From contig CAZLDH010000074.1 in NCBI GenBank assembly GCA_964558275.1, forward strand, positions 1-14,134: DNA of 14,134 nt, in the 5' to 3' direction. Shown here piece after piece: positions 1-7,726 of the stretch. The notes under the pieces were generated by a model that was not told the DNA's origin, made no database searches, and worked only from the letters and a program-made list of their open reading frames with translations. Position 1 is the stretch's first letter, and every line of letters starts with the position of its first letter. A program made the position numbers and the translations under genes. The stretch is from FW021-bin31 sp964558275. Lineage in GTDB: Bacteria; Bacteroidota; Bacteroidia; Chitinophagales; Chitinophagaceae.

Positions 1-1
1 A

Positions 2-928
2 TGGGAAGGAACCTTTTCAGGAGAAGAGGAACCCACTTTTCCTCATGATCTAGCTCATATCTTTAAAAGAGATAAAGGGGCTATTCGTACCACTCCTTTT
101 GGTAATACGCTCACCCTTAAGTTTGCACAGGCAGCTATAGAAGGCTATCAATTGGGAGAAGATAATATTACGGATTTTTTGACGATCAATTTGGCTTCAA
201 CCGACTATGTCGGACATAAATTTGGTCCTAATTCTATTGAAGTGGAAGATACCTATTTAAGATTGGATCAGGATTTAGCTCATTTTTTCAATGTACTTGA
301 TGAAAAATTTGGGAAAGGGAATTATCTTGTTTTTCTGACCGCCGATCATGCAGGTGCACATTCTACCGGCTTTATGCAAAAGCATAAACTGCCTTCAGGA
401 GATGAAAAACTGGGGGATATTGAAGATGGTTTGAATGCATACTTGTCAAAGCGATTTAACGGAGATAAACTTGTACGTTCTTTTATAAATGACCATGTTG
501 TGTATGATATGGGAAAAATTGAAGATAAAGACCTTGATTTTGATTTGATAAAAGAGGAAACGGTGAAATTTTTAAGGAAACAGCCGGTCATTCAGTTTGC
601 TGTGGATATCGAGCATATTGGAGAAGCTCCTATTCCGGAACCAATCAAAACAAAAATTATTAATGGTTATAATTTCAAACGTACCGGACCGGTTATGATA
701 ATTCCGAATGCCGGTTGGATGAATGGAAATGCTACCGGTACTACGCATGGTACCTGGACACCTTATGACAGTCATATCCCTCTGGTGTTTATGGGATGGG
801 GTATTGAACAAGGAGCCTCTCATCGTCATGTTCAAATGTCGGATATTGCGCCAACTATTGCGGCATTGTTACATATTCAAATGGGGAGTGGAACTGTAGG
901 AACACCACTGGTTGAAGTGTTAGATTGA
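2..928 (+). CDS. PafA-like alkaline phosphatase, 3' part only
   Basis: The frame is open from the window edge to the stop at 926-928, giving 308 residues. About 230 N-terminal residues, including the nucleophile Thr/Ser region and signal peptide, should lie upstream, judging from the roughly 540-residue family length. Five metal-ligand positions of the PafA/nucleotide-pyrophosphatase type are visible. Asp and His in STDYVGH are at 203-217, Asp-His in LTADH are at 344-349, and a late His in GTTHG is at 746-748. In the family these bind two zinc ions in a periplasmic or secreted phosphomonoesterase that releases phosphate. The FGPNS segment after DYVGH is also typical. The TTG at 152 is internal, because coding similarity continues upstream of it without a break. 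The gene converges on the M16 operon and both end at one shared terminator hairpin. Family assignment is firm; substrate preference cannot be read from this part. Confidence 0.9.
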   Translation, partial: WEGTFSGEEEPTFPHDLAHIFKRDKGAIRTTPFGNTLTLKFAQAAIEGYQLGEDNITDFLTINLASTDYVGHKFGPNSIEVEDTYLRLDQDLAHFFNVLDEKFGKGNYLVFLTADHAGAHSTGFMQKHKLPSGDEKLGDIEDGLNAYLSKRFNGDKLVRSFINDHVVYDMGKIEDKDLDFDLIKEETVKFLRKQPVIQFAVDIEHIGEAPIPEPIKTKIINGYNFKRTGPVMIIPNAGWMNGNATGTTHGTWTPYDSHIPLVFMGWGIEQGASHRHVQMSDIAPTIAALLHIQMGSGTVGTPLVEVLD

Positions 929-942
929 TATAGTAATAGATA

Positions 943-989
943 AAAAATGTAGCGTGCAATGAATTTTAATCATTGCACGCTACATTTTT
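943..989. terminator. Bidirectional intrinsic terminator between convergent genes
   Basis: A perfect 20-bp stem (943-962 with 970-989) encloses a 7-base loop. The left arm starts with AAAAA and the right arm ends with TTTTT, so each strand has a stem followed by a U-tract. It lies 14 bases after the phosphatase stop and 25 bases from the M16 stop on the other strand, and so probably ends both transcripts. Confidence 0.9.
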
Positions 990-1014
990 ACGTTATTGAT
1001 TGAGTTAGCAAACC

Positions 1015-3087
1015 CTATTTAAAATCCTCCGGAGTGAGCCCCTGATTTATTTGAATAGAATCAACTATAATGCTCATGGTAATAGGACCATTTTTACTTT
1101 CCATTTTAAATGGAAATTTTAGTCCATTTACTGCTTTGTAATCGCTGTAATTTGTTGTTTTATTAATGGCACCTTTTGCTGTTTGTGTAGTAGATACCTC
1201 ACGTAGTTCAAGTCCCGTTTCTACATCGAAATAATAAGTGGTCATTTTCCCGTTTTGATCTTCTGCTTGAAGACTGTAGGCTTCTTTCCCATTTATTTCT
1301 TCTATTCCTTCTAATTTTAGGTTGTATTGATCTGTAAGTAAATTGGTTTCCGGAAAAGGATTTGTTTTTGCTTTTAAGGCTGCAGTTTTGGCGCTATCCA
1401 GCGGGATTTCTCTACCCATGTTTTTTAAACTCACCTCACTTCCTTTGACTAAGGTTTTATTGATAATCATGCCTTTCCCTTCTAATTTGATTACTGACAA
1501 GAAATTGTTTGGCAATAAGTATTTTTGTTCCATATCAATTTTTCTTCCTCTTATTGAGGTGTGAGCTTTCAAGTGAAGGTCTTTTACACTGTTAATTTTA
1601 TCCATTCCTCCAATAGCCTGTAGATAATCGTTCACAACAGATTGGGCTGTTACATCATCCGGTACTGCTTTATGTACAGGTGGTTGAATAGGATTTCCGT
1701 AATTATCTACATACTGAACACGACCATATTTAGCTAAAGCATCTGCAAATTCCTGCGAGTTTCCAACCAAGACGATGTTTGCCTGCTTTGGCGTAACATA
1801 CTTTTGCGCGGCCGCTAAAACTTCTTGAGGAGTAACAGCAGCAATACTTTTTAAGTAATTCTTATAGTAATCTTTGGGTAAGTCGTAACGCGCAATATTC
1901 AAGGCAAAACTGGCAATTCTTGAAGGTCGTTCTAGCGACAGGGCAAAATTTCCTGAAATGATATTTTTTGCACTATCTAAGTCAGATGTATTCAGTTTCT
2001 CATCTCTGATTTTGTTTAACTGATACATAAAGCGCATAAGCGAACTGTCTGTCACAGCAGTACGTACGGCAGCTGAAGCTGAAAAAGATCCTACTAATGG
2101 ATCGGAATGTAAGGAAGAATAGGCGCCATACGTAAAGCCATAATCTTCACGCAGGTCTTTAAATAGCCTTCCGGAAGATCCGCCTCCTAATATTTTATTC
2201 ATTAGCCGTGCGGCAAAGTAGTCGGAGTTTCCCGGTTTCAGCTCAATAGGATCAATAATTTCGATATTGGTTTGCACTGCAGAGGGGCGATCGGCGACAT
2301 ACACAATAGTAGATTGAGGTTTTTTCGGCTGTTTATAAGTGGGCTTGGGTACATCTGCCTCTTGCCATTCTCCCAGATATTTATTTACAAGTTCTTTCGC
2401 ATGATTTACTGTGATATCACCTACGAAAGCGATGTAGGCAATGTTTGGTTTCCAGAAAGTATTGTAATAATTTTCTATATCTTGAGTAGTGATATTCTTA
2501 ATCGTTTCCGGGGTGCGTACTTCTCCATAAGGATGATTATCTCCGTATGTCACTACATCCGAAACATTATTCAGTATAGAACCGGGATCGTTTTTATTGC
2601 TTTTTAATGCAGAAAGTACTCTTTTCTTCACTTTTACTAATTCTGAATCACGAAAGGCGGGTTGGCATATTATTTCTGAATAAAGACTAAAAATTTCATC
2701 AAAGTTTTTAGTAAGAGAAGAGGCATGGGCACCTCCACTATTGGTGCTTATACTCCCACCCAAAAAGTCAATATCTTCATCTAATTCAGCTTTGGTTTTG
2801 CTTTTGGTACCTCTTCTCATCATTGAACCTGAAATGCCTACATAACCTACTTTATCGTTTTCCATGATAGGTTTCTTTTTAAGCATTAGTGAAACACTTA
2901 CTTTAGGCACTTTATGGTTTTCTACAACGAAAACTTTAATCCCGTTACTGGTTGTAAAGCTGGCGGGGCTACCTATATTTATTTTTGGTGCAGGTCCGGG
3001 TTGAGGGGCATGAGACCGGTCTATTGGGTTTTGTCCAAAAGTGGTAAAACTAATAGATAATGCGAGTATTAACAGAATGTATTTCAT
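1015..3087 (-). CDS. M16 family peptidase-like subunit lacking the zinc motif, with C-terminal extension
   Basis: This is a 690-residue secreted protein with a signal peptide at about residues 1-18 (cleavage probably before QNP). Two M16 domains follow, at about 40-235 and 255-455. Where the active M16 motif HxxEH should stand, the sequence reads GISGS (about 84-88), so zinc cannot be bound there. The second domain keeps the GGGSSGRLFKDLRE and GFTYGAY segment (about 300-321). This holds the Arg and Tyr that in M16B heterodimers come from the non-zinc subunit and grip the substrate C-terminus. A further region of about 210 residues (about 480-690) is rich in beta-strands (YYFDVETGLEL, YKAVNGLKFPFKM) and resembles LolA-like outer-membrane lipoprotein-sorting folds. 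It starts 9 bases after the upstream active-subunit gene, so the two are one operon and probably one periplasmic enzyme. The function of the extension is inferred from its look only. Confidence 0.88.
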   Translation of the reverse strand: MKYILLILALSISFTTFGQNPIDRSHAPQPGPAPKINIGSPASFTTSNGIKVFVVENHKVPKVSVSLMLKKKPIMENDKVGYVGISGSMMRRGTKSKTKAELDEDIDFLGGSISTNSGGAHASSLTKNFDEIFSLYSEIICQPAFRDSELVKVKKRVLSALKSNKNDPGSILNNVSDVVTYGDNHPYGEVRTPETIKNITTQDIENYYNTFWKPNIAYIAFVGDITVNHAKELVNKYLGEWQEADVPKPTYKQPKKPQSTIVYVADRPSAVQTNIEIIDPIELKPGNSDYFAARLMNKILGGGSSGRLFKDLREDYGFTYGAYSSLHSDPLVGSFSASAAVRTAVTDSSLMRFMYQLNKIRDEKLNTSDLDSAKNIISGNFALSLERPSRIASFALNIARYDLPKDYYKNYLKSIAAVTPQEVLAAAQKYVTPKQANIVLVGNSQEFADALAKYGRVQYVDNYGNPIQPPVHKAVPDDVTAQSVVNDYLQAIGGMDKINSVKDLHLKAHTSIRGRKIDMEQKYLLPNNFLSVIKLEGKGMIINKTLVKGSEVSLKNMGREIPLDSAKTAALKAKTNPFPETNLLTDQYNLKLEGIEEINGKEAYSLQAEDQNGKMTTYYFDVETGLELREVSTTQTAKGAINKTTNYSDYKAVNGLKFPFKMESKNGPITMSIIVDSIQINQGLTPEDFK

Positions 3088-3096
3088 GATAATAAA

Positions 3097-4431
3097 TTAT
3101 TTTTTTTGAGTTTTAGGTTGAGGGAGATAATAGAGAATGATTCGATTATCATTGTTTAGGTATTTATTGGCTACCCTTTTAACATCTTTGGGAGTAACCT
3201 TTTTATAACGCTTTAACTCCGTATTTATTAAATTGGCATTTCCAAAATAGACCTCATAATTGGCCAATTGCTCTGCAATGCCCAATTGCGTTTCTACCTT
3301 TCCTATATAATCGGTTTCTATTTGATTCATTACCTTTTGGAATTCATGTTTTCCCACGAGGGTATCCTTTATTTTTTCAATTTCCTGATCAATTCCCTTC
3401 TGTAATGTTTGCGGAGAAACTCCTGCATTCACAATGCCAAGGTTGATGTAAGCTCCTACTTTTTCCATCGATAAAGGAATGGAGGCCACTTGCAGGGCAA
3501 GTTCTTTTTCGTCGATTAGATTTCTATGCATGCGGGAAGAGGCTCCTCCGGATAAAATGCCGGATAAAACTTGAAATGCATAGTAATCAGGCGTTCCTTG
3601 AACCGGACCTCTATATGCTTCAATCACTGCAGGTAATTGAATATTATCATAAACAGTATCTACTTTATTTGCTTCATTTCCTAGCGCATCTAAATGAATT
3701 TTCGGTCGAGGTATTTTATTGGTTCCTTCGGCGATAGGACCAAAGTATGATGCTATCAATTGCTTTGTGCTATCAATGTCGATATCGCCTGCAATAGACA
3801 AAACTGCATTGTTGGGGACGTAAAAAGTATGATAGAAATTAATAAAGTCTTGTAATTTGGCTTGATTTAAATCTTCCATAGTCCCTATGGTTGTCCATTC
3901 ATAAGATGTTCCTTTAAATAGATGAGCCGATACTTCTTTGAAAATAGTTCCGTAGGGTTGATTATCATAGCGCATGCGTTTTTCTTCTTTAACCACTTCT
4001 CGTTGCGTATTCACACCTATCGTTTCAATTTTAGCATGCATCATTCTTTCGGATTCTAACCATAATGCTAATTTTAGCTGATTGGAAGGGAGCTCTTCAT
4101 AATAAAAAGTGCGGTCTGAAGATGTATTCGCATTTAGCTTTCCTCCTGCATTACTAACATAATTCATAAACTTTCCGCGATCTATATTTTTGGAACCTTC
4201 AAACATAAGGTGTTCGAAAAAATGAGCAAAACCTCGTTGACCCGGTTTTTCATTTTTTGATCCTACATGGTAAAGCACAGTTACCGCAACTACCGGAACT
4301 GTAGTATCCCGATGGAGAATTACTTTCAGACCATTAGGAAGTTTGTACTTTTTAAAGGAAATTTTTTGTTGTGCTGCAACAGATAATGCTGTAAAAAGCA
4401 AAACAGCCAGGAATGCGCTAATTTTTCTCAT
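3097..4431 (-). CDS. M16 family zinc metallopeptidase, catalytic subunit
   Basis: The 444-residue product has a signal peptide at about 1-20 (hydrophobic LAVLLFTALSVAA, then QQ). The inverzincin motif HFFEH is at residues 70-74. A third zinc ligand is Glu 149 or 150 in REVVKEE, about 76 residues later as the family expects. The N-terminal domain covers about 28-240 and the second M16 domain about 245-435. The second domain has GGASSRMHRNL but no clear Arg/Tyr pair followed by an aromatic GxxY segment like its partner's. This is the complementary half of the M16B two-subunit design. The enzyme probably cleaves peptides or small proteins in the periplasm. It is the first gene of a two-gene operon, followed after 9 bases by the zinc-less subunit. 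No convincing TAnnTTTG promoter was found in the 141 bases upstream. The substrate is unknown. Confidence 0.93.
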   Translation of the reverse strand: MRKISAFLAVLLFTALSVAAQQKISFKKYKLPNGLKVILHRDTTVPVVAVTVLYHVGSKNEKPGQRGFAHFFEHLMFEGSKNIDRGKFMNYVSNAGGKLNANTSSDRTFYYEELPSNQLKLALWLESERMMHAKIETIGVNTQREVVKEEKRMRYDNQPYGTIFKEVSAHLFKGTSYEWTTIGTMEDLNQAKLQDFINFYHTFYVPNNAVLSIAGDIDIDSTKQLIASYFGPIAEGTNKIPRPKIHLDALGNEANKVDTVYDNIQLPAVIEAYRGPVQGTPDYYAFQVLSGILSGGASSRMHRNLIDEKELALQVASIPLSMEKVGAYINLGIVNAGVSPQTLQKGIDQEIEKIKDTLVGKHEFQKVMNQIETDYIGKVETQLGIAEQLANYEVYFGNANLINTELKRYKKVTPKDVKRVANKYLNNDNRIILYYLPQPKTQKK

Positions 4432-4549
4432 GGGTTTTGTTGTATTTAGTATAATGAAGTAAAATTAAGATTTTTTATATAAATAGGAATATATTTTATC
4501 TATATGGAAATGTGTAGGTATAAAGAAGAGTACATTGATTAATAAATTT

Positions 4550-4557
4550 TATCTTTG
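4550..4557 (+). promoter_or_regulatory. Putative -7 promoter box for the alpha/beta hydrolase gene
   Basis: TATCTTTG matches the Bacteroidota -7 consensus TAnnTTTG exactly. Transcription would start near 4562, leaving a leader of only about 10 bases before the TTG start. No good -33 TTG box stands 17-23 bases upstream; the nearest TTG (4535-4537) is too close. Moderate support. Confidence 0.45.
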
Positions 4558-4572
4558 TCATAAAATCATATC

Positions 4573-5382
4573 TTGGTAAAGAGTTCGATTAATATTACGT
4601 TAAGAAAGAACAGAATTCATGTTTGGAAGTTTGGTACGGGGGAGGGGACTGTGGTCTTATTTCCCGGATTTGGAGAAACAGGAGCGGATTATGAATCGGT
4701 TGCGGAAGAATTAGGAGATGAGTTTACCCTTTTTATTCCCGATTTACCATTTCATGGGAAAACGAATTGGAAAGAGGATAGATTCTCTATTGTTGACCTC
4801 GCACATATTTATTTTCATCTGTTGGCGCAAAATATGAGTAGAAAAGCTTTTGTAGTTGGTGCTAGCATGGGGGGGCGTTTAGCAATGGCTTTGAGTCAGA
4901 TGATTCCTCAGAATGTAGAAAAACTTTTATTGCTTGCTCCTGAAGGGTTAAAAAAAAACAGATGGTTTAGTCTAAGCACACAAAGTATGGCTGGGCGTTT
5001 GGTGTTTAAATTTTTTATGGCAAATCCACAGTTGACCATAGCTTTAGCAACTGGTTTGTATAAGGTGAGGATAATCAATAGAGGAACTTATCTATTTGTC
5101 AAAAAGTTGATGAAGAAAGACAAAGTGCCGTTATTAATTTTTAAATTATGGGTGTGTTTTAGAGATTTAAAGATTAAGTATAAGCGGCCAATATTTAGGA
5201 CCGATCTCTTTGAAGTTCATATTGCATTTGGTTCTGAAGACCATTTAATTCCTCCTCCCAAACCAGTTGAATCTAGAAAATGGGGAATGGTTAAAACACA
5301 CATTTTTTCAACATCCCATTCAGGTCTTCTTCGTGAGAAAGCAAAGAGATTTATTTCTCAAAACATAAAAAAAAGCCGGTAA
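4573..5382 (+). CDS. Alpha/beta hydrolase
   Basis: The 269-residue product has an alpha/beta-hydrolase fold with a complete triad. The nucleophile Ser is in the elbow VVGASMGGRLA (about residues 96-106), the acid is Asp in AFGSEDHLIPP (about 224), and the base is His in FSTSHSGLL (about 248). The oxyanion segment is LLFPGFGETGADY (about 28-41). A lid region between about 125 and 210 is rich in Lys and aromatic residues. There is no signal peptide or membrane segment, so it should be cytoplasmic. The substrate is not evident; esterase, lactonase and C-C hydrolase activities are all possible. The only usable start in the frame is TTG at 4573, since a stop lies at 4561-4563 and the first ATG falls inside the domain. 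The stop codon lies inside the terminator stem of the opposite operon. It stands alone between two minus-strand operons. Confidence 0.85.
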   Translation: MVKSSINITLRKNRIHVWKFGTGEGTVVLFPGFGETGADYESVAEELGDEFTLFIPDLPFHGKTNWKEDRFSIVDLAHIYFHLLAQNMSRKAFVVGASMGGRLAMALSQMIPQNVEKLLLLAPEGLKKNRWFSLSTQSMAGRLVFKFFMANPQLTIALATGLYKVRIINRGTYLFVKKLMKKDKVPLLIFKLWVCFRDLKIKYKRPIFRTDLFEVHIAFGSEDHLIPPPKPVESRKWGMVKTHIFSTSHSGLLREKAKRFISQNIKKSR

Positions 5383-5401
5383 CTTATGCAGTTACCGGCT
5401 T
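5365..5401 (-). terminator. Intrinsic terminator of the exbB-exbD-exbD-tonB operon
   Basis: A perfect 11-bp stem AAGCCGGTAAC/GTTACCGGCTT (5373-5383 with 5391-5401) has a 7-base loop. On the minus strand it is followed by a run of seven or more U residues. It lies 22 bases past the tonB stop. On the plus strand no T-run follows, so it serves the minus strand. It overlaps the last codons and stop of the hydrolase gene. Confidence 0.85.
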
Positions 5402-5423
5402 GCTATGAAAAAATAGTGAGCTA

Positions 5424-6266
5424 CTATCTTAAGGTAAATCTTATAGGTAAGCTAAATTGTACACGCACTGCACGCCCATTTTGCTTTCCGGGAGTCCAGT
5501 TAGGCATACTATTCACTACCCGCAATGCTTCTTCTTCTAATCCGCCACCTCGTTTATTGCCTACAACTTTAGCATCTTGGATGGTTCCATCCGTGTTCAC
5601 TACAAACTGAACTACGACAGTTCCCTGAATATTATTTTCTCTTGCTCTTGCAGGATAATTAATATGCTTGCTCAGATACTTCATTAAAGCATTTTGTCCA
5701 CCCGGGAATTGGGGCATTTGTTCTACAAACTGAAATACTTTTTTTGCATCTCCATCGCCACTTCCTCCGGGTACTCCTGAAGTTACGCCACTTCCGGATT
5801 CTTGTACCAATCCTGGATCGATTCCATCAGGATCTCCTTTGATATTTTCAGTACCTATCGCTTTATCTTTAATCTTACTCAAATCCGGTGGTTCCATATC
5901 CGGTGGTACCTGATCATCCTCAACTACTTCCGGAGGGGTATATTTTACCGTAGTTTTAACCTTCGGTGGTTCCGGTGCCGGTGGCGGCGGTGGCGGTGGT
6001 GGCAAGTCGGGTTGTTCTAATTGAACATTCTCTAATTTTACTGTTTTTTCGACCGGCTTGTCCGTCACTTCCGGCTTATGAGCTGAAATATAGAGATTCG
6101 CCGCATAAGCACCTACGAAGATAAGCAGTAATACAAAAGTCGTTATAACGGCTCTTCCTATTCTCTTGTTGTACTCTCTTCGCAGCGTGTATGCACCATA
6201 CTTTTTGTTCCTTCCTTCGAAAAGGATTTCCAAAAAGTCTGCTTTTAAATATTTTTTAGCGTCCAT
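5424..6266 (-). CDS. tonB: TonB energy-transducer protein
   Basis: The 280-residue product begins with a short cytoplasmic segment including EGRNKKYGAYTLRREYNKR (17-35), typical of Bacteroidota TonB proteins. One transmembrane helix follows (about 38-60). Next is a periplasmic Pro-rich linker with an uninterrupted proline run at about 89-96, then a Gly/Asp-rich stretch (about 140-172). The TonB C-terminal domain starts with YPARARENNIQGTVVV (about 204-219) and ends IRFTL at the C-terminus. In this family the C-terminal domain contacts the TonB box of outer-membrane receptors and passes on proton-motive-force energy taken from ExbB/ExbD. It is the last gene of the operon, 64 bases after the second exbD and just before a terminator. 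The proline run is encoded by a GC-rich patch (about 5980-6003) that stands out in this AT-rich sequence. Confidence 0.95.
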   Translation of the reverse strand: MDAKKYLKADFLEILFEGRNKKYGAYTLRREYNKRIGRAVITTFVLLLIFVGAYAANLYISAHKPEVTDKPVEKTVKLENVQLEQPDLPPPPPPPPAPEPPKVKTTVKYTPPEVVEDDQVPPDMEPPDLSKIKDKAIGTENIKGDPDGIDPGLVQESGSGVTSGVPGGSGDGDAKKVFQFVEQMPQFPGGQNALMKYLSKHINYPARARENNIQGTVVVQFVVNTDGTIQDAKVVGNKRGGGLEEEALRVVNSMPNWTPGKQNGRAVRVQFSLPIRFTLR

Positions 6267-6330
6267 TCTTGATTTTGTTTCTATTAATGATCCAAATTCA
6301 CTAGCTTATAATAATAGAAGCTATTTGCCT

Positions 6331-6915
6331 TTATTCCTCTTCTTCTGTTGCTGCACCTCCATTCTTCTTGGCTTCTATAAGTTTCTTATCATTTTTACTG
6401 AAATCTACCAGTGCATATTTCCCTATTTCGTAGATATTCATATCGTCGAGGATACTTACCATATTGTTATAAGTAGCATCTTTTTCTGCTTTAATGATGA
6501 CGATAATACTATCTCTTCTTCCGGAATTTTGTAATACACTTTTCTTTTTATTTATAATTACATCACCAATTCCTCCATTTAACTTGTAAGATGTTTTCTT
6601 TACCAATTCGGCAGGATTTTTTGCGGCGTTTTTGCCAATCCCTTCGTAATAAAAAATTTGGTTATCTTCTCCCAATAGAATGGTGAGTGCCTGACTCTCT
6701 TTTACCTTATTTTGCTCTTCAGGATTATCCACATCCTGGGGTAAAAACAAGTCCATTGTTTTCGCACGTTGCAGCGTAGTCGTTAACATAAAGAAAGTAA
6801 TCAACAAGAATGCCACATCGCTCATAGGCGTCATATCTACATGCGTAGATTTCTTTTTACTCTTGGTGCCTTTATGCTTTTTATTACCACTATCACTGGT
6901 ATCTATATCAGCCAT
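6331..6915 (-). CDS. exbD: ExbD/TolR family biopolymer transport protein (second copy)
   Basis: The 194-residue product has a Lys-rich cytoplasmic N-terminus, then the signature VDMTPMSDVAFLLITFFMLT (about 26-45) forming the single transmembrane helix. Asp33 matches the proton-carrying Asp25 of E. coli ExbD. The periplasmic part is longer than in the about 141-residue E. coli protein and ends in an acidic tail (GGAATEEEE). It contains the usual final element, ATYNNMVSILDDMNIYEIGKYALVDF. In the family, ExbD dimers sit inside an ExbB pentamer and pass proton flow to TonB. It lies 32 bases after the first exbD copy and 64 bases before tonB, all on the minus strand. The two ExbD proteins differ clearly outside the membrane signature, so they probably have distinct roles or form a heterodimer. 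That last point is an inference. Confidence 0.93.
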   Translation of the reverse strand: MADIDTSDSGNKKHKGTKSKKKSTHVDMTPMSDVAFLLITFFMLTTTLQRAKTMDLFLPQDVDNPEEQNKVKESQALTILLGEDNQIFYYEGIGKNAAKNPAELVKKTSYKLNGGIGDVIINKKKSVLQNSGRRDSIIVIIKAEKDATYNNMVSILDDMNIYEIGKYALVDFSKNDKKLIEAKKNGGAATEEEE

Positions 6916-6947
6916 ATCTTTATATTCTTTGTTTTAAAATTTCTATC

Positions 6948-7601
6948 CTATTCTTCTCCTCCTGAGGAGTGTGCCGTTTGATATGCCGGCGTTCCCGGGG
7001 GTAAAGCCTTTAAAGATGTAATAAGATGTAACTTGTGTATGCTTTTATCTTTAAAGATATCGAGTACTCTGTTTACGACAGCATATTTTGTGTTATCATC
7101 TGCTTTAATCACCCATTGTAATTCCTTAATATTTTTTATAGAGTTTCGGGTATATCTAATCCACTGTCCAAGTTCCCCTTCCGCCGAATCTATTGGAATA
7201 CCGGGTTGTTGAAAATTAGTTTGAGAAGGTCCTTCTAAACTTAAATACTTTTTTAATTCATTTAACGGTACTCCTACAGTAGATTGAAGTACATAATTAT
7301 GAATCTGTGAAGCGGATAGTCCTAATTCATAAGAACTGTTGAATGCTTGTATTAATCTTTGCTTCGCTTTATCGTTATCCAACCCAAAAAAAACTTTACC
7401 ATCTTTAGATATAGTCACTAATGCTACATTATTTTCCGGTAAAAGAGTCGTTGAAATTGCTGAAGGCGTGACTACCTCTACCGGGTCATCGGGTTTAAAC
7501 TTTGCCGTCAGCATGAAAAAAGTCAAAAGCAGAAAAGCGACATCACTCATTGGGGTCATGTCCACCCTTGTACTTTTTCGTGCAACTTTTGCTCTTGCCA
7601 T
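6948..7601 (-). CDS. exbD: ExbD/TolR family biopolymer transport protein (first copy)
   Basis: The 217-residue product has a basic N-terminus (MARAKVARKSTR), then the same signature DMTPMSDVAFLLLTFFMLT (14-32) with the proton-relay Asp at residue 20. The periplasmic domain is well above usual ExbD length because of an insert at about 80-150 (QIHNYVLQSTVGVPLNE... and a Gln/Pro-rich stretch). The C-terminal element NTKYAVVNRVLDIFKDKSIHKLHLIT is typical of the family. It is the second gene of the operon. It is separated from exbB by 125 bases that hold two overlapping hairpins, and followed closely by the second exbD. Together these genes form the energising complex for TonB. Confidence 0.93.
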   Translation of the reverse strand: MARAKVARKSTRVDMTPMSDVAFLLLTFFMLTAKFKPDDPVEVVTPSAISTTLLPENNVALVTISKDGKVFFGLDNDKAKQRLIQAFNSSYELGLSASQIHNYVLQSTVGVPLNELKKYLSLEGPSQTNFQQPGIPIDSAEGELGQWIRYTRNSIKNIKELQWVIKADDNTKYAVVNRVLDIFKDKSIHKLHLITSLKALPPGTPAYQTAHSSGGEE

Positions 7602-7642
7602 ATTTCTACTTTTTAATCAATTCTAATAATAAGATGCATGTT

Positions 7643-7714
7643 CCTAAATATTCCATAAAAAATTCTATAGAATATTTAGGGACGGAATAGGCTAAAACTC
7701 AATATCCCGTCCCT
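7643..7714 (-). other. Two overlapping, mutually exclusive hairpins in the exbB-exbD gap
   Basis: In the minus-strand transcript an 8-bp GGGACGG-type stem (arms 7707-7714 and 7678-7685, extendable by 3 bp past one mismatch) comes first. A second 11-bp stem, CCTAAATATTC/GAATATTTAGG (arms 7670-7680 and 7643-7653), comes next. They share bases 7678-7680, so both cannot fully form at once. A six-U run lies in the loop of the second. This could be an attenuator, a processing site or a stabiliser; the role is inferred. Confidence 0.5.
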
Positions 7715-7726
7715 ACTTAATATAGT

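Noticed and set aside
2272..2607. 111-residue plus-strand frame inside the M16 gene
   Set aside because: Antisense shadow of the conserved peptidase-like coding sequence with no recognisable motifs.
5978..6004. GC-rich GGTGGCGGC-type tandem repeat as a microsatellite or regulatory element
   Set aside because: It is the coding sequence of the TonB polyproline linker on the minus strand.
6166..6534. 122-residue plus-strand frame across the tonB/exbD2 junction
   Set aside because: It is antisense to two well-supported genes, biased in composition, and shows no family features.
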